Shown: one piece after another, positions 14,094 to 27,200 of the stretch | Position numbering within the stretch: position 1 is the first letter of the stretch | Layout of the letters: the number at the start of each line of letters is the position of its first letter | Assembly: GCA_029962745.1 (NCBI GenBank) | Contig: CM057157.1 | Location: 1,235,491 to 1,299,490, forward strand | DNA length: 64,000 nucleotides | Source: Echinometra lucunter | Taxonomy: Eukaryota; Echinodermata; Echinoidea; Camarodonta; Echinometridae | Direction: 5' to 3' | Notes under the pieces: generated by a model | What the model saw: only the letters and a program-made list of their open reading frames with translations | Databases searched by the model: none | What the model was told of the DNA's origin: nothing | Translations under genes and position numbers: made by a program

Positions 14094-14525
14094 AAGTCTC
14101 ACGCATTGTGCGTGAGACTCACGCATTCAGGGTCCGTCTCACGATCTCACGCATGGCACCCATTTTTCTCACGCATCGGGACCCGACAGAAAAAAAAAAA
14201 AAGTAGCATTATTCGGTAAATACGCACTGGCCGACCGCCTTCGCACGCCGTCTACCCTGTAATAAGGAGCATAGCTCAAAAGATTAAGTGATAGTTGCAA
14301 TTGAAGGTATTTTTACCTTTTGTCTTTCAAAATAAGTAAAAAATAGTCACTTAAGTATGCACCAGGTCGCACCATTAAGAGCTAAAAATTGAAAAAGCTC
14401 CCTACCGTGGGAGGGGGGTGTCCCCCCTCCCACACCCTCCCCCCGCTCGGTCGCTTCGCTCCCTCGCCGAGACGCCGAGTCATGAAAATCTCACTCATAA
14501 AATTTTGGGGAACTTGGCATCTCTG
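14094..14525. mobile_element. Non-autonomous DNA transposon, hAT-like
   Basis: The ends are cagagctaccaagt and its imperfect inverse acttggcatctctg. The flanks share a 6-base direct repeat (atttcg, 14,088-14,093 and 14,526-14,531). Inside the left end is a block of repeated tctcacgca motifs in both orientations. There is no transposase frame. The 6-base target duplication and cagag ends fit hAT-type elements; this is inference. Confidence 0.65.
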
Positions 14526-14900
14526 ATTTCGTATTGTCATGATTGTATTTTGGTGAGTTTTTAAAAAAACATGATTAATGAATGAAATGATATGGATTCT
14601 CTAAGTGTTGGTATAAATTATAACTTGGGCTATTTCTGCCCTCCCCCGGGGGGGGGGGGGGGGAGGTATTACGGCCCCCTTATAATCTCGGCCGTGGTCG
14701 GATCGCCGGATTGGCACGAAAATTGCCATGAGCGTAGAGAATGATGTAATCTAGAAGGCTTTAGGGCAATTTTATCAATTTTTTTTTTCTTATATGAATT
14801 AATTCATGCTAATGAGAAAATCATAGTTTTGTCTATATCTTATGTATATTATGTTTGTAAATATGTTTTTTTTTTTTATCAGACTTCAGAAGTCGATGTG

Positions 14901-14955
14901 AATGATAACCCATTCTTTTAGTAAAGAATCTTTACTAAAAGAATGGGTTATCATT
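14901..14955. repeat. Perfect palindrome, 26-base arms, 3-base loop
   Basis: The left arm, 14,901-14,926, is exactly inverted at 14,930-14,955, with loop aat. The arm core is cccattcttttagtaaag. There is no downstream T-run and no gene next to it. Confidence 0.9.
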
Positions 14956-15529
14956 TTTTAATGTATTCTATTGTTTTACAAATTCCTTCTTTGATTTTTT
15001 GAAAGCGTATGGTGGATGGGTGTGTTGTGTATGGGTATGTGAGAGTGTGTGGTTTGTTGTTTCTCACTATTTTAGAGAGAGTAATTATTTTTTTTTCCTG
15101 ACAGTATATTCACATCGTTTTGAAGAGTTTCTGATTTTGCCCATAGGTTTGTAAGTTACACAGTATAGGCCCTACAGAATCTGATACCCGCACCGTAGGT
15201 CCGATCAAATTATGGAGTCTTTTTGGGAATTCCCCTATATGCACTGTACCACAGTTTTTTCTGCCCCCCCCCCTTTTTTTTTGTATACTCGGTTTTTCTA
15301 TCTTGTTTTGTTTGTTACAATATCCTGATCTGTTTTACTTATTTGTAAATATTGTAATTTTTCCTAATTTTGGTTTTATGATTCAATAAAACGTACCGTA
15401 GGCCTAAAAATATAGAAAAAAAGGAGGTCCGATCAAAATTGGTATCAAAACGTGCGAGAAGGATAAGAGAAAAAAATCATGGAATCTCAGATCAATACAT
15501 TTAGTCGTTGCGGAGTACCGTCAAAAATT

Positions 15530-16270
15530 CAACGGTTCAGGGGCGTAACAGGTACTTGTTATCAGGGGGGGGGGGGGGCAGAGCCCAAAATTTCCCGGTA
15601 ACTAGTCTATGTCTAGAATCTGTGGCGTGGCTAGGACTGCATTTTAGGAGGACGGGGGGGGGGGGGGGGGGCGTGGGTTCTGGCTTAGGGCCCCTGATGG
15701 GGGCCTACAGGGAAAGCCACTGCGGGGGTCCAGGGAATGGAGCACCCGGAAACTCGGGGGTTTGGTACTAAATTTTCCCTCATTTCTTTTGTTTCCCTTT
15801 ACTTTCTTCTTTTTTCCCCTTTCCCTCTTTTCCCTCTCTCTCTCTTCTTCTTTCTCCCCTTTCTCCTTTTTTCTTTCCCGTTCTCCTTCTTCCTTTCCCT
15901 TTCTCCTTCTTTCTTTCCCTTTCTCCTTCTTTCTTTTCCTTTCTTCTTTCTTTTCCTTTCTTCTTCTTCCTTTCCCTTTCTCCCTTCCTTTTTCTTCCTT
16001 TCCCTCCTTTTCATTTTCCCCGGTGGTTTGGTGGATTTTCCCGCTGAAATCCTTCAGGGGGGCACTCTGCCTCCCCTGCCCCCCCCCCCGGCTGTTACGC
16101 CACTGCAACGGGGGTGGGGGGGGGGCATTATGGCCCCCGGATATATGAGGGTTAAAGGCTCTTGACTGGACCCCCCCCCCCCCTCCGCTAACTTGGTGCT
16201 GGGACCCCTTGCGGCGGCCCCTACATGTGGGGAACCCGGCACCCGCGCCCCCGCGCATCCCGTTAAGGGT
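15530..16270. mobile_element. Cluster of poly-G-bordered repeat ends around a polypyrimidine tract
   Basis: Phrases of the type gtggcgt(g/a)(g/a)c(t/c)agg followed by G runs occur at 15,540, 15,622 and, inverted, at 16,085-16,110. Between them, 15,780-16,020 is almost pure C/T. The frame of 217 residues on the minus strand here is a low-complexity product of that tract, not a gene. Confidence 0.5.
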
Positions 16271-16375
16271 ATTAAAGACAGTTGAAGAGATCTGCAAAAA
16301 TTAAGAGATGATGGTACAATGCCCGAATAAAATCCCGTTAGGGCACTTAAAACTCAATAATAAAGCTACATGTTA

Positions 16376-16479
16376 TGGGCTGACGTCAGCTCTCCGATCC
16401 AACACAGTTCGAATACGGATAGGGATGCGGAGGCTCAAACGGAGAGGAGTTTGGACATGAAATTACCTGAAAACGAAGA
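16376..16479 (+). promoter_or_regulatory. Possible 5' untranslated exon and CRE-like site upstream of gene A
   Basis: A perfect cAMP-response-element octamer TGACGTCA lies at 16,381-16,388. About 90 bases on, a good donor (GAAGA|gtaagg at 16,480) precedes a 1.5-kb stretch ending at the acceptor of gene A exon 1. Splicing these would place the exon-1 ATG behind a short upstream frame (MKLPENE). The arrangement would suit a 5' leader, but only the sequence motifs support it. Confidence 0.3.
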
Positions 16480-17984
16480 GTAAGGCATTCGACAGTCCAA
16501 TTGGTAAGCTGAACATATTAATTGTGGTCTATAAAATAGGAATAGTCTATTACAGTCCTTCAATTCTCATTAAAAATGTGGAATTTTAAGCTAGTGCATA
16601 GGACTCCTCGACTAATATGACTAACATGACTAAAGTAACATGACTAACCGTACGTACTTGTACTAGATCTAGACTAGAGTCTACTCCTATTACGTTAGAT
16701 CTAGATCTAGTAGAGCCTAACTTACATGTAGCATGAAGCAACGCCTAGATCTAGAGGGTCTAACAGTCATGACAGTTAGATGCCTCTGTCCAGAGCGCTA
16801 GTTCTGTGAGGGGAGCCAACCCTACTACCCACATGACCCAAATAAGAAGAGGCTAAAGATGAAACAGGAGACAGAAAATTCGGTCTAACGTTAATGTTAG
16901 CTCAGCCCCTCCCCCCCCCCCCCCCCCACTTTGAATAAAATGCTCTGTGGCTCCTGGGAGTCCTGCTCATCTCCATTTACTTCTTTTGGAGCCTGATAAA
17001 TTCCTGCTGGGGGGGGGGGGGCACTTGACCAAAACGTGGTAGGAATGTGCCGCGGGCGAGACAAAAAATGGGGGCTTTGGAACGGGCTTGTTGTGACGAG
17101 AGTCTTCGGAACAGGCTCGGAACCACAAATCAAATGTTTGTGAAAACGGGGGTCTTTCGGATTTGCCTGCGTGTGAGTGCTTATGTATCCCTACTTAAGG
17201 AACAGGCATACGTGCATGCAGCTAGCCCGGCGTCATGGGCGCCGGGAGCGCTCGCGCAGAGGCGATAATCGACACAGCTGGCTGGCCTTCGCGCGACGCT
17301 GTGCAGGCTGCTTTTCACCAAAAATGAAGCTCATCATAACAATCAACGTGGTCGGAACGGCGAAACGAAAAACTTGCTATGCTTTGGAACAGATTTCTTA
17401 TTTTTTGCTTGATAAGAAAATGCTATGCTTTGGAACAGAAATTGAGGTCTGAAAAAGGGGGTCGTCAAAGCGGCCACGTCCCCGTACCTGAGTGCCCCCC
17501 CCCCCCCCCCCCCCCCCCCCCGGGGGATAAACCTGTGCTGTGGGTTAATCAATAACAAGTTAGATGGTTATTACTTGAATGATAGAGTCTAACAATGTTA
17601 CATGTAATTCTAGCAATTTTTAGTACTCTCAACTCCACATAGGTCATAGGTCTAGCCTAACAGTTAAGTAAGACTAGGCTACTTTTTAATGCCAATTTGA
17701 GCAAACCCATTTTTATCTTCCCTTCATCTTTTTTCAAAGCAAGTACTGAAGTAGACAATTGGATACCTTCCTCCTCCTCTTCCTTCCCCAGTAGGCTTGA
17801 TGCTGTCTCAGGAACTTGTGCCCACAACACTGACTACTCAGACTGGTACTAGGCATTGGCATTGGATCTCAGCCGGCAGCCCAAGTTAGTCTTTTTGATG
17901 CCCATTTCTCTAGATCTAGATCTAGAGCAGTTTCTCCTGCCACTTCTGACCCAATTTTTTTTTTCTATGACCATTCTTTTACAG
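16480..17984. other. Upstream region of gene A
   Basis: It contains repeated tctagatctag motifs (16,660-16,760 and 17,910-17,930), C and G homopolymers (16,910-16,928, 17,010-17,021, 17,496-17,522) and a 42-base direct duplication of tgctatgctttggaacaga (17,376 and 17,418). No TATA box or coding exon was seen with confidence. Confidence 0.45.
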
Positions 17985-18089
17985 TTTATGAGGACAGTAT
18001 GGAGTCAACAAAAGTAGTAGCATCTTTGGAGGCCCTGTGTCTTGATCGAGTTGCGAGTTATGTACCTATTCTTCAAAATGAATTAGAAG
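17985..18089 (+). CDS. LRRC41: Gene A exon 1, start codon at 17,999
   Basis: A pyrimidine-rich tract ending in acag precedes 17,985, and the exon ends before gtaaat. The ATG at 17,999 has A at -3 and G at +4, a strong initiation context. The coding part reads MESTKVVASLEALC and onward for 30 residues plus one base. It resembles human LRRC41 just after its variable N-terminus (ELCGRAVS region). The frame stays open upstream to the acceptor, so a further coding exon is possible, but the ATG here is the simplest start. If transcription begins nearby, the acceptor could be fortuitous. Confidence 0.7.
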
Positions 18090-21000
18090 GTAAATAGAGT
18101 ATGTGCTCCTGTGGGCAGCCGTCCCCTGTGAGTGGCTTGTGGTGAATAAAAACTAAAAATTGAAAAAAATATTTTTGATATCCCTTCAGAAATTAACTTG
18201 GACAGTCTCAGGTAGGTTCTAGTGCACCAAAAAACATACTCAGTGAAAGCAGTAAGCATAAATGGGTCTCACTCGTCATCATTAGAAATCGACACCATTA
18301 GGCAAGGATGGAAAAATGGTAGTTTCTTAACTTTTAAGTCAAGAAACTTTGACATACTTAAGCCAATACATAAGCTTTATTTGATAAAGTTTGATTTTTA
18401 TTTAAGAGAATGAAGTCAGTGGTCCATATTTTGCTGCTGAAATTCTTATTTACACCACCAGAGAAAAAATTGCATGGGGGTGGCCGCTCACCAGAGCCAT
18501 TTTTCTAGATGGGTCTGGTGAGCGGCCACCCTATGTAAAATGTGTACAAAAAACTTAGTCACAAATACGGAGCTAAATACTAAATGATAGGCAGGGGCCC
18601 ACAGGGGTAGGGGCAGCTGCACACAGGACCCCTAAAATGGACACTACTGACCACATAATTGGTCAATAATTTCAAGTTTGCCTTCTATTTAATTAGTAAA
18701 TATTTGGACTCTGCATTGATAGTATTGAACTATGCGCGAGTGTAATCAGCAAATCCCTTTGAGCAGCTGCACACCAGAGCTTGTACTCTATATCATTCAT
18801 TTTTTTTTTTTTTTTTTTTTTTTTTTTGTGAACCTAGAACAAAAAGTCAAGTGAACAAAATTCCTACATGTTTTAACATGAATCTAAGGATGCTGCAAAT
18901 CAGGAAAATCAATTAAGTAGTAAAAATGTAGAAGGGCAGTTTCATGCATTACGGACATGACACTTTTGCAACTTCAAAAGGTCATTAAGATTAAACCACT
19001 TTTTTATTCCGAACTCGTATGATGGAATCATGTACAAAATAACCTTGAGTTTCAGTCCATTTCAGTGCAGCATGTGGTAGTTATGGCATGCTCTGTTTCG
19101 TTACTGACATACATTTCTTGTCCAACAACTGTAATGTCCGTAACAAAAACATAACATGCTGTAAATACCACAGAATGTACTGAAATGGACTGAAACTTTC
19201 ACTGCTAATATCAAGGATTTTTTGGTGTGATTGCATCTTATCAGTCCTGCATAATAAAGTGGGAAATATCTTCATGACCTTTTGAAGTTGCAAAAATCGT
19301 CCAAAATGTAATGTTCGTAACGCTGGAACTGCCCACAGGTCAATACTAATTCTTTCAGGATCCAGGCCTGTAAATGTGGGGGTGTAAGGGGTGCATGTGC
19401 CTCCCCTCGATCTCCCAAAGGTCAAGACCCGTAGTTAATCAGTCGAACATTCTTCAACACTGTATCTTATGAAAGTCTCATCCTTTGTCTTTGATCGTCT
19501 TCTCCCTGACCATTCTTTTACATCGGCTTTCCTGATCCCCTGTTGTTTTGTCTATGGAGAAACAGGAGGATTGGAGGGGAAAAGACGCTGAGTAAGAAAA
19601 TTGCTAAAAGTAAAAGCTGCGTTCCAAATTGGCTCTGACTTTTGACAAGGTGCCTGAATGCTTTTAATACTTGATTTTCAGATAGAAAAAATGCCAAAAT
19701 TTCCAAAACGGTTGGAGGGGAATATCAACCTCTCTACCCCCTCCCCCGCCCCCTGCTTGGGCATTTACATGTATGGTGCCCTTGCACTCACAATAATATC
19801 CACCTCATCTGCTTAGATGATAATGTACTGAAATAAAAGAATATGTACACAGCATTATCAGGCATAAGAGAGAACCCTACAAGGGAAGGATCTCATAGGC
19901 ACAACATAAGGGAAAACACACTTATTTTGTGATAAAAAAATGATATCAAAGAATGCTAGGCTTAAAGAAATACGTACTAAAAGAAATTGGGGGGATAGAG
20001 CATATGCATCAGCAGCTCCTTCCTTGTGGAATAAGTTACCTCTTTCTCTTCAAACAAGTACCCTTTTCACTTTTAAAACTAGGCTTAAAACTTATCTACT
20101 GCTTAATGTATATTCTTAAATTTCCTTGTGAGCTTACATTTAAACACAACTTTCGTTTTTCATCTTATGTAATTGAAATTGTCTTGTATGCGCCTTGAGC
20201 ATCTCATGAAATGGATAAGTTGCGCGTTATAAATATTGTCATTATTATTATTATTAAAATATTATCTACATTACATTTGAGTAAGCGCAGCAAGTGAGGA
20301 AAAAAAAATTATATTCTTTGATAGCCTCAAAGAAATAGTTTTTGATCAAACTGCCAAATATGATCCTTTTTGGCTTGTTGCTTATCGTGGGAAACCATTT
20401 TGTTTGAAGGAGCAAAGTGAGCTACCGACAAAAACTATTTCTTTAAAACATAGCATTTCCATTTCCCACCAAAATAAGCTAGGTGATTTTGATGATGTAC
20501 TACACTGTATTTACACAGAATTTGAGGAAAGCTTTATATCTCCCTGTAAAAATATTACAATATTCGGACATGTTGCTGAGGGAATAAGAGCGCTTGCCTC
20601 CTTAAAATATCTTGTTTCTATGAACGAGTGGAGCAAGTGAACGAGAAGGGTATTTTTTGAATACTGAAAACAATTTCTAGTGTACTTTTACTCCAATTTA
20701 TGGATCTTAATAACATACACTTTATCATCATCCTCCTTTCTCATATAGGAATAGGCTACTGGCCTCAGGCCATTATCTCATGAAAATTCTATTTTGGGTC
20801 TTCTTCTCTTTCAACTCCTTGCAGTTACATTTCTAATAGTATAACATTGGAAAGAAACATAAGATGCAAATTGCAAACCAGTTTCATTTTTATAAAGATA
20901 TTCACCAGCATTGGTTAAAATAACAAAAGATATTAAATGGGAGTAGAACAATAGCATACTATTAGAAAGACAAGATGCGAACCAATTTACTTTCATTAAG

Positions 21001-21175
21001 ATTATAACCGTCATTGGTTATGATACTTAAAATGTGAGCGAGCGAAGCGAGTGAGTGCTGAAAGTTTTTTTTTCCTTTTCCTTTTCTTTTTTATTATCTT
21101 TGACTTTGTTGTCCTTACTTTTGTTTGTTTTTATGGGATTAAAGGAGGCTATGACATTTCTCATGTTTTTCATGG

Positions 21176-21207
<32 letters not shown>

Positions 21208-24200
21208 GGGGGGGGGGGGGGAATGGTTGTGCAGGCCATACCCCTTACTCAAAATAATATTACCCCCCCCCCCTGGGTATTGACACCCATGAATATGTAT
21301 AATTTGTGTTGCCTGTTTCTTTTGAAACAGGAATCTGGTATATGGTAGGGCAAAATTTCATTGCTGAAATTGTTTTGAGCCCCATTTCATCAAACTTATC
21401 ACTAACAAATTCCACTTTTCTATGACAAATTTGCTCTCAGCTAATTAGATGCAAGGCTTTCAGAGTAACTTGTAACAGTTATTGCGACTTACTATTGATA
21501 ACAAGTTCTATGAAATGGGGCCCTGTTCTGAGAAATGATTTAATCTTAATGTGTACTGTACATGTATCTTAGAGTTGCATAATTTTGGTCATATTTCTTT
21601 TGCCCAACTTCAAGGTATGACCTCTGTCTGTACCTGTCTCGCCCTTTTTCTTTTATAGGTCTCCCTTGGTCCCTGTTAAAACTTCTGCTTCCTCGATGTG
21701 ATGACTATCGACTTGCTCTTATTCAGCATGTAGCCGTTAAGAAAGGTAATATTTCACATGCATGTAATACCTGTTCTTGTATATTAGTGAAAAGCCATGG
21801 TGCATAGAGATGTGTCTACTGAGCTTTGCATTGAGGTAAAATCATATTACCAGTATTAGGATATGTAGCTGGTGATAATGCTCACTTAATTATGAATGCT
21901 TTGTAAAATTACAGATTTCTGCATTGTCACTGATAATTTTTGTTATGTTCCTAACTTGTCTCCATGATTCTTAATTTTTCATATACAGTATTTTGCTCAG
22001 CTTCCTGGATCCAACTGAACCATCAGTGCAATGTTCACTGTAGTAGCAAAGTTTGTGGGTTACACAGGTAGTCCTCAGATCTTGGTTAAATGAGGGTACA
22101 CAGAATTAGGATTACAACCAGATAAAACTACTGATGAGAAGTTTACACTAGATTTTCCAACTTGATATTATGTTATACATGTATATAGGAGTGTAAATGC
22201 ACTTTTGGAGGCTGAATTTACTCTGCATTTCTCACTACATTTGTGGTTGAAATACTCTTTGATAGTGGACTTCACTGTTTTGAGCATATATTCCACTCCA
22301 GAATTGAAATTGAATAATTACAGTGATTTCCAGGTGGTTTTTAGATATTATAGCTGCCAGCAAATGGGAAATCATGGGGAAAATGAATTTGCAAAAGGCT
22401 TGTTTACTTGTCCACTATAATCCGTCCGTCATGCGAGCCCGTCGGACTAATGCGATAAAAGTTGGGACAACACAAAGTTTACCGAACTCAACCTAGTCAT
22501 ACACTTCGGGTTCTCACATTTCTCAACAACTCTTAAGTGTGTAGACTCTTAACGGGTCTCATCGTGTTCACTCGAAGAAACGTCTTGTATAATGCTCCAA
22601 CATTTCAAAAATGCAAAATATAGTTTACTTCTGGTTTGTTAGTCTAGCCATTAAACTCCATTGCCTTTCCCCGACACAACGTCGCCGCAGATTACGTGAC
22701 ACCCCTTAGGCTCTCCCAGGGAGCTGGCCATGAAATTGTTTTTCCATATGACTAGCTGTTTATTAGCTTTTTCACTGCGCGAAATTTGAAAAACGTACGG
22801 CAATAAATCACAGTTGTTTAGAATGGATTAGCCCTTTTCTTGAAACTCGAGAGGCCGACTGCATTCCTCCTCTCTCATCCGAGATCACCCTGCCTTTCCC
22901 CATGATTTCTCACTTGCTATCCCCTTTAACTCCTAGTACAGCCTGTCTTGTTTTATCTTCCTTCCAAATATTGAATTCTTGTGAAGGACATCTTTATTTC
23001 TTGTTTTCATCATTTGATCACCTGGGCACTGTTTCATAAAAATGGTCAGCACTGACAATTTGTCAGTCTTTGATCAGTAAAATTCTTGATTTTGATTGGC
23101 TGAGAAGCACTGGTCAGTGGTCACTAACTGTTACTATGATGGTAATCGTCAGAGAATGACAACTTGTTAGTGCTGACCACTATCATGAAACAGTGTCCTG
23201 GTTACCTTTAATCTTTGTCTTCTTTGTCTTTCTTTTTACTATTCCCTTGTTTCTGTAGGTCTTGACATTCAGACATTGTGGGGGCAGCGGGTTAGAGCTA
23301 GGTTTGAATTTTTCTACATTATTGAATTAAAGTCCGGCCTCCATGACCTACTCTGGCAGTGTCGTTTTTGTTTCATTACAACCCTGAGTGACACTTGCTT
23401 ACAGGATATGGAATGGTACCAGATGTACATGGACAACTTATGTCAACAGAAGTTACAAATGGCACACAGAGAGTCAATGAGAGAGGACAGGGAAGTTCTT
23501 CGAAAAAGCATTGATAAAGGTACATTTTATTTTGCTGGAATTCCCATAGGGGCAATTCTCAAACTTGTGTGAGAATAAAATCTTGAAAAAGGTTGATTAA
23601 AAGTAAAACCTGATTTAAAAGTTTTTGTTTTAGAGGTGAAAATATCGTTGGTCATCTTAGTTACCACTCTGAAAAAACATTGAGAAATTATTTTTCTTGC
23701 CAAATAAATGGAAACTTTGTCATGTAAGAAACGCATGAGGTCAGCCGTTATAAAAATTCTTATTCCAGCCATTGCGAATTAGGCCTTATTCAACGAGCAA
23801 AGTGGGAAGTGAGAATTATGTAATCTCTTTCGCACTCTCCCATTGCTCTCTCTCTCTCTCTCTCTCTCTCGCTCTCCTCATATGTCGCCGTACATAACGT
23901 AAAGAGCGTGTGTGGCCAGTGTTTCATCTCGATTACACAAATCCGGTTGCAGATATTGATATAGAATGCCTGGGACATTTTCTGCAGCTCACCGAATCAC
24001 AAAAAAGATTTAGAAAAAAATTCATATAAAAAAACCCCCATAGCTTGTGAATATTTAAGTTAACTTCATTATCCATCTTTCATTGAGTTATTTCAACATT
24101 CACAAGCTATGGGGGTTTTTTATATGATTTTTTAAAGACAGCAGTCAAGGGAAAGCAATTGACTCTGTACACGTTTCACAGCGGTCGTTACAGTCAGAGG

Positions 24201-27200
24201 AAGTCGATGTTCTCTAAAACTATAGGAACTCGACGTTCCCTCTTGAAAGGGAATCTCCCTGACTGTATAATCTGATTTTTTTACATTGAGGCCATGTGAG
24301 GGACATGTGTGTTTATATTTGTTTCACTTTGTAAAGAATGGCTCAAAGGAAGTTAAAGATAATTTAAATCTTAAACCTCTATAAGTGTGTAGACAAAAAG
24401 GACTTGGTGCTCCCCCATCAAGGCCTTTTGTGTGGCAGTTTTTTGTTTTTGTTTCTTTAGGAGGACTGTACAGAAATTTGTTAAAAGTATTTTCCTATCG
24501 ACCAAAACTGCAACCAAATTTGAGAAGTAAAGTTATTACTCTGGGAGTGAATACAGTGAGTAACCTATAATCCTAGTGATTGTGAATGGGATGGAAGGAT
24601 TGGAATATTATATCAAAAGCTGGCCATAGATGGCCATCATGTGTTTGACTCTTACACTTTATATAGCACGTCCCATAACATTTTGACAATTCTCAGAACA
24701 CTCCTACACAGTCACATCTCTTTGTATCCAACCTTTTAATTTCATCTTAGAATCTGTAGCGATCTTGAAGAATCCTTTCAGGAATGGGTCTGAAGACATC
24801 GTTCAGTACAAGCCACATCAGCTTTCCCTGGATATCAAGACACTGCTAGCTTTAACCAGATCCCCTGGTGCACTGGACCTACTAGCAAAACATCTACATA
24901 CCCTCAAGTGCAGGGTTTGTTGCCCTAGTGAGTACAGGATGCATGTTATGCCAGCCTTGGAGAGATTCATGAGAACTCTACTTTCCAGGGGAAATCTGAA
25001 GGCCATGCATCTTGAGGAGTTTCTTTTTGGCGGTGAAATGGCAAACTATGCTTGCTTGCTGACCATGCTGCTGCTGGGAAGATTGGATGATCAAAGAGAG
25101 AATGACGTGAATACAGGAGAGACTGCCAGTCTTATGGGACAGGCAATTAGAGAAGGCAACTTATTAGAAAGTCTGGAGACCAGCCTCACAAGCAGTCCAC
25201 AGAGAAGGGATGATGACAATTATTTCAGAGAAGATCTGTATGACTTCTGCTTCAAAGAGGAAAAGACAAGCACTGGAGCTGTCAAGCGTGAAGACCCCTG
25301 TGAATGCTGTCAGTACGTATGCAGGTTTGTTCTATTCATTCATTCATGGACAAGTTCAGTGAGAAATGTACTTTTTGTTTGTATAATCCCTTGACTAGCT
25401 AGTCCCTTCAGTTCAAATTCTCCCGTAAAAGTTGCAGACTACATTTTTTATTATAACTTTTTTTCTTCTTAAAGAAAGGTGTAAAAGAAGAGCTAATATT
25501 TAAAAATACTTCCTGTGGATATTATACTCTGAAAATTTTAGACTGGTATTTTTACACTATAACCCTTATGTTTATCCCATTTTCAAGTAACAAAATGAGA
25601 TTTTTATTCCTCTGCCCACCGTGGGTGGTGCCGGAGACATTATGTTTTCAGGTGGTCTGTCTGTCCATCCCGTTTTCCTTCTCGCGATAACTTATTAAGA
25701 ACCATTTGTCGGATCAACTTCAGACTTTGGCTCATGTATGCATATGGAAGGGTAATGATCTGATTAGATTTTGGTGTCTCAAGGTCAAAGGTCAAAGGTC
25801 ATAGAGGTCATTATATGCATGAAACTTGCTTGTTGCGATAAATCAACAACTCTGTGACAGTTCAACTTCAAACTTGGCTCATGTATGCATATGGAAAGGG
25901 CAGTGATCTCATTAGAGTTGGGGGTCACCAGGTCAAAGGTCACGGTCAAAGATGTCATGGTATAAATGAAAATAAATCAACATGAATGTGCCATGTATAT
26001 TTCCGATCTGGCAATGGCGGAGGCATAAATTTCGACCATGCGTGGTCAAGCATTCATTTAGTTTAAATTCAAGACACTGTTAACCAATGTCTTTAAGCGT
26101 ATATGTAAATTATTGATATATTTTTGGCTGAACTCATGAATATTTATTGTTTTGAATATATTAAGGAAAATTATCTGTGCCAGCACATTTAATTTTAAGG
26201 AATCCTACTGCACCAGCCCTACTGTTGTTTTCATTTTTAAAAAAAAGTCCTTTTCATCTGTTTTTTAAATATCTTGTTTAGAAAGCACAGATTTCCAACA
26301 AATCTTAAACGCTCCTGATGATCCTAGATCAACTCTAGGCCAGTCCATCTGCCATCTAGTCCTGGACAGAATTAAGCTGAACCATGAAAGCTGTACTGCC
26401 CTGACTAATGGTTTAGTGAAGTCTGCATCTCTACAATCCTTAGCATTGTTGGAATGTGGTATGTATGACTTTTATGACTTCTCTGCATGTCAGTTGTTGA
26501 TCTCTTGAAATCTACATATGATGATGTGTTTGGTACCCTGGTTACCAATTAAGAATTCGTTGTTTTGCTGAATTATTATTTTTATTTTTTTCAGCGCTGT
26601 ACTCTGGGTACCAAAATCATGTAAAAAGTAATTTTTAAAGTGTTTTATGCAAGAAGATTTGAATTTAAGACATTTGTCATCATACATTGTCATAAAAGAA
26701 GGAAAATCGGTTTTCGGATCGTTATCACCGATCTTGACATAAAAGTCACCTGACAACATTGCATAACTGTATTCTTATGGATGCAAGATGGCACTACACA
26801 ATGCCATACCCTAGGTAATGGCGTACCGATTCATATGTAATAAATAACATTGAGCATTGTATTAAGGCGTCTTAATATCTTAATGTCTTGGTGCAAAAGA
26901 ATGCGTCCAGAATGCAAAATGAAAAATTGTTGAAAATCATAAAATTATTTTTCAAAAAATGATTTTAAATTACATAGGTACATGTAGCATATAGTCCAGC
27001 AGAAACATTTTAGTATCCATGATTACTATCATTGCTTACTATGAAAATTTTAGTCAGTATTTTTGATGGGCCGCATAATTGTCTTGCGGGCCACAGTTTA
27101 AGACCAGGGGAGCACTAGACCATGCCATTTCCAGTGAACAGTTGGCAAGTTTTTTTTTCAGTTTTCTCATACATGTATGTATGAATTTATTTGAGTGTTT

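Noticed and set aside
15644..16297. 217-residue minus-strand frame, the longest in the window
   Set aside because: It is a Lys/Glu/Arg-rich product of a nearly pure polypyrimidine tract and G runs, with no domain and biased composition.
24461..24554. Exon 4 of gene A extended to the gtgagt donor at 24,555
   Set aside because: It would give a better donor and an LRR-like VITLGVNT ending, but the phase does not fit either acceptor of exon 5.
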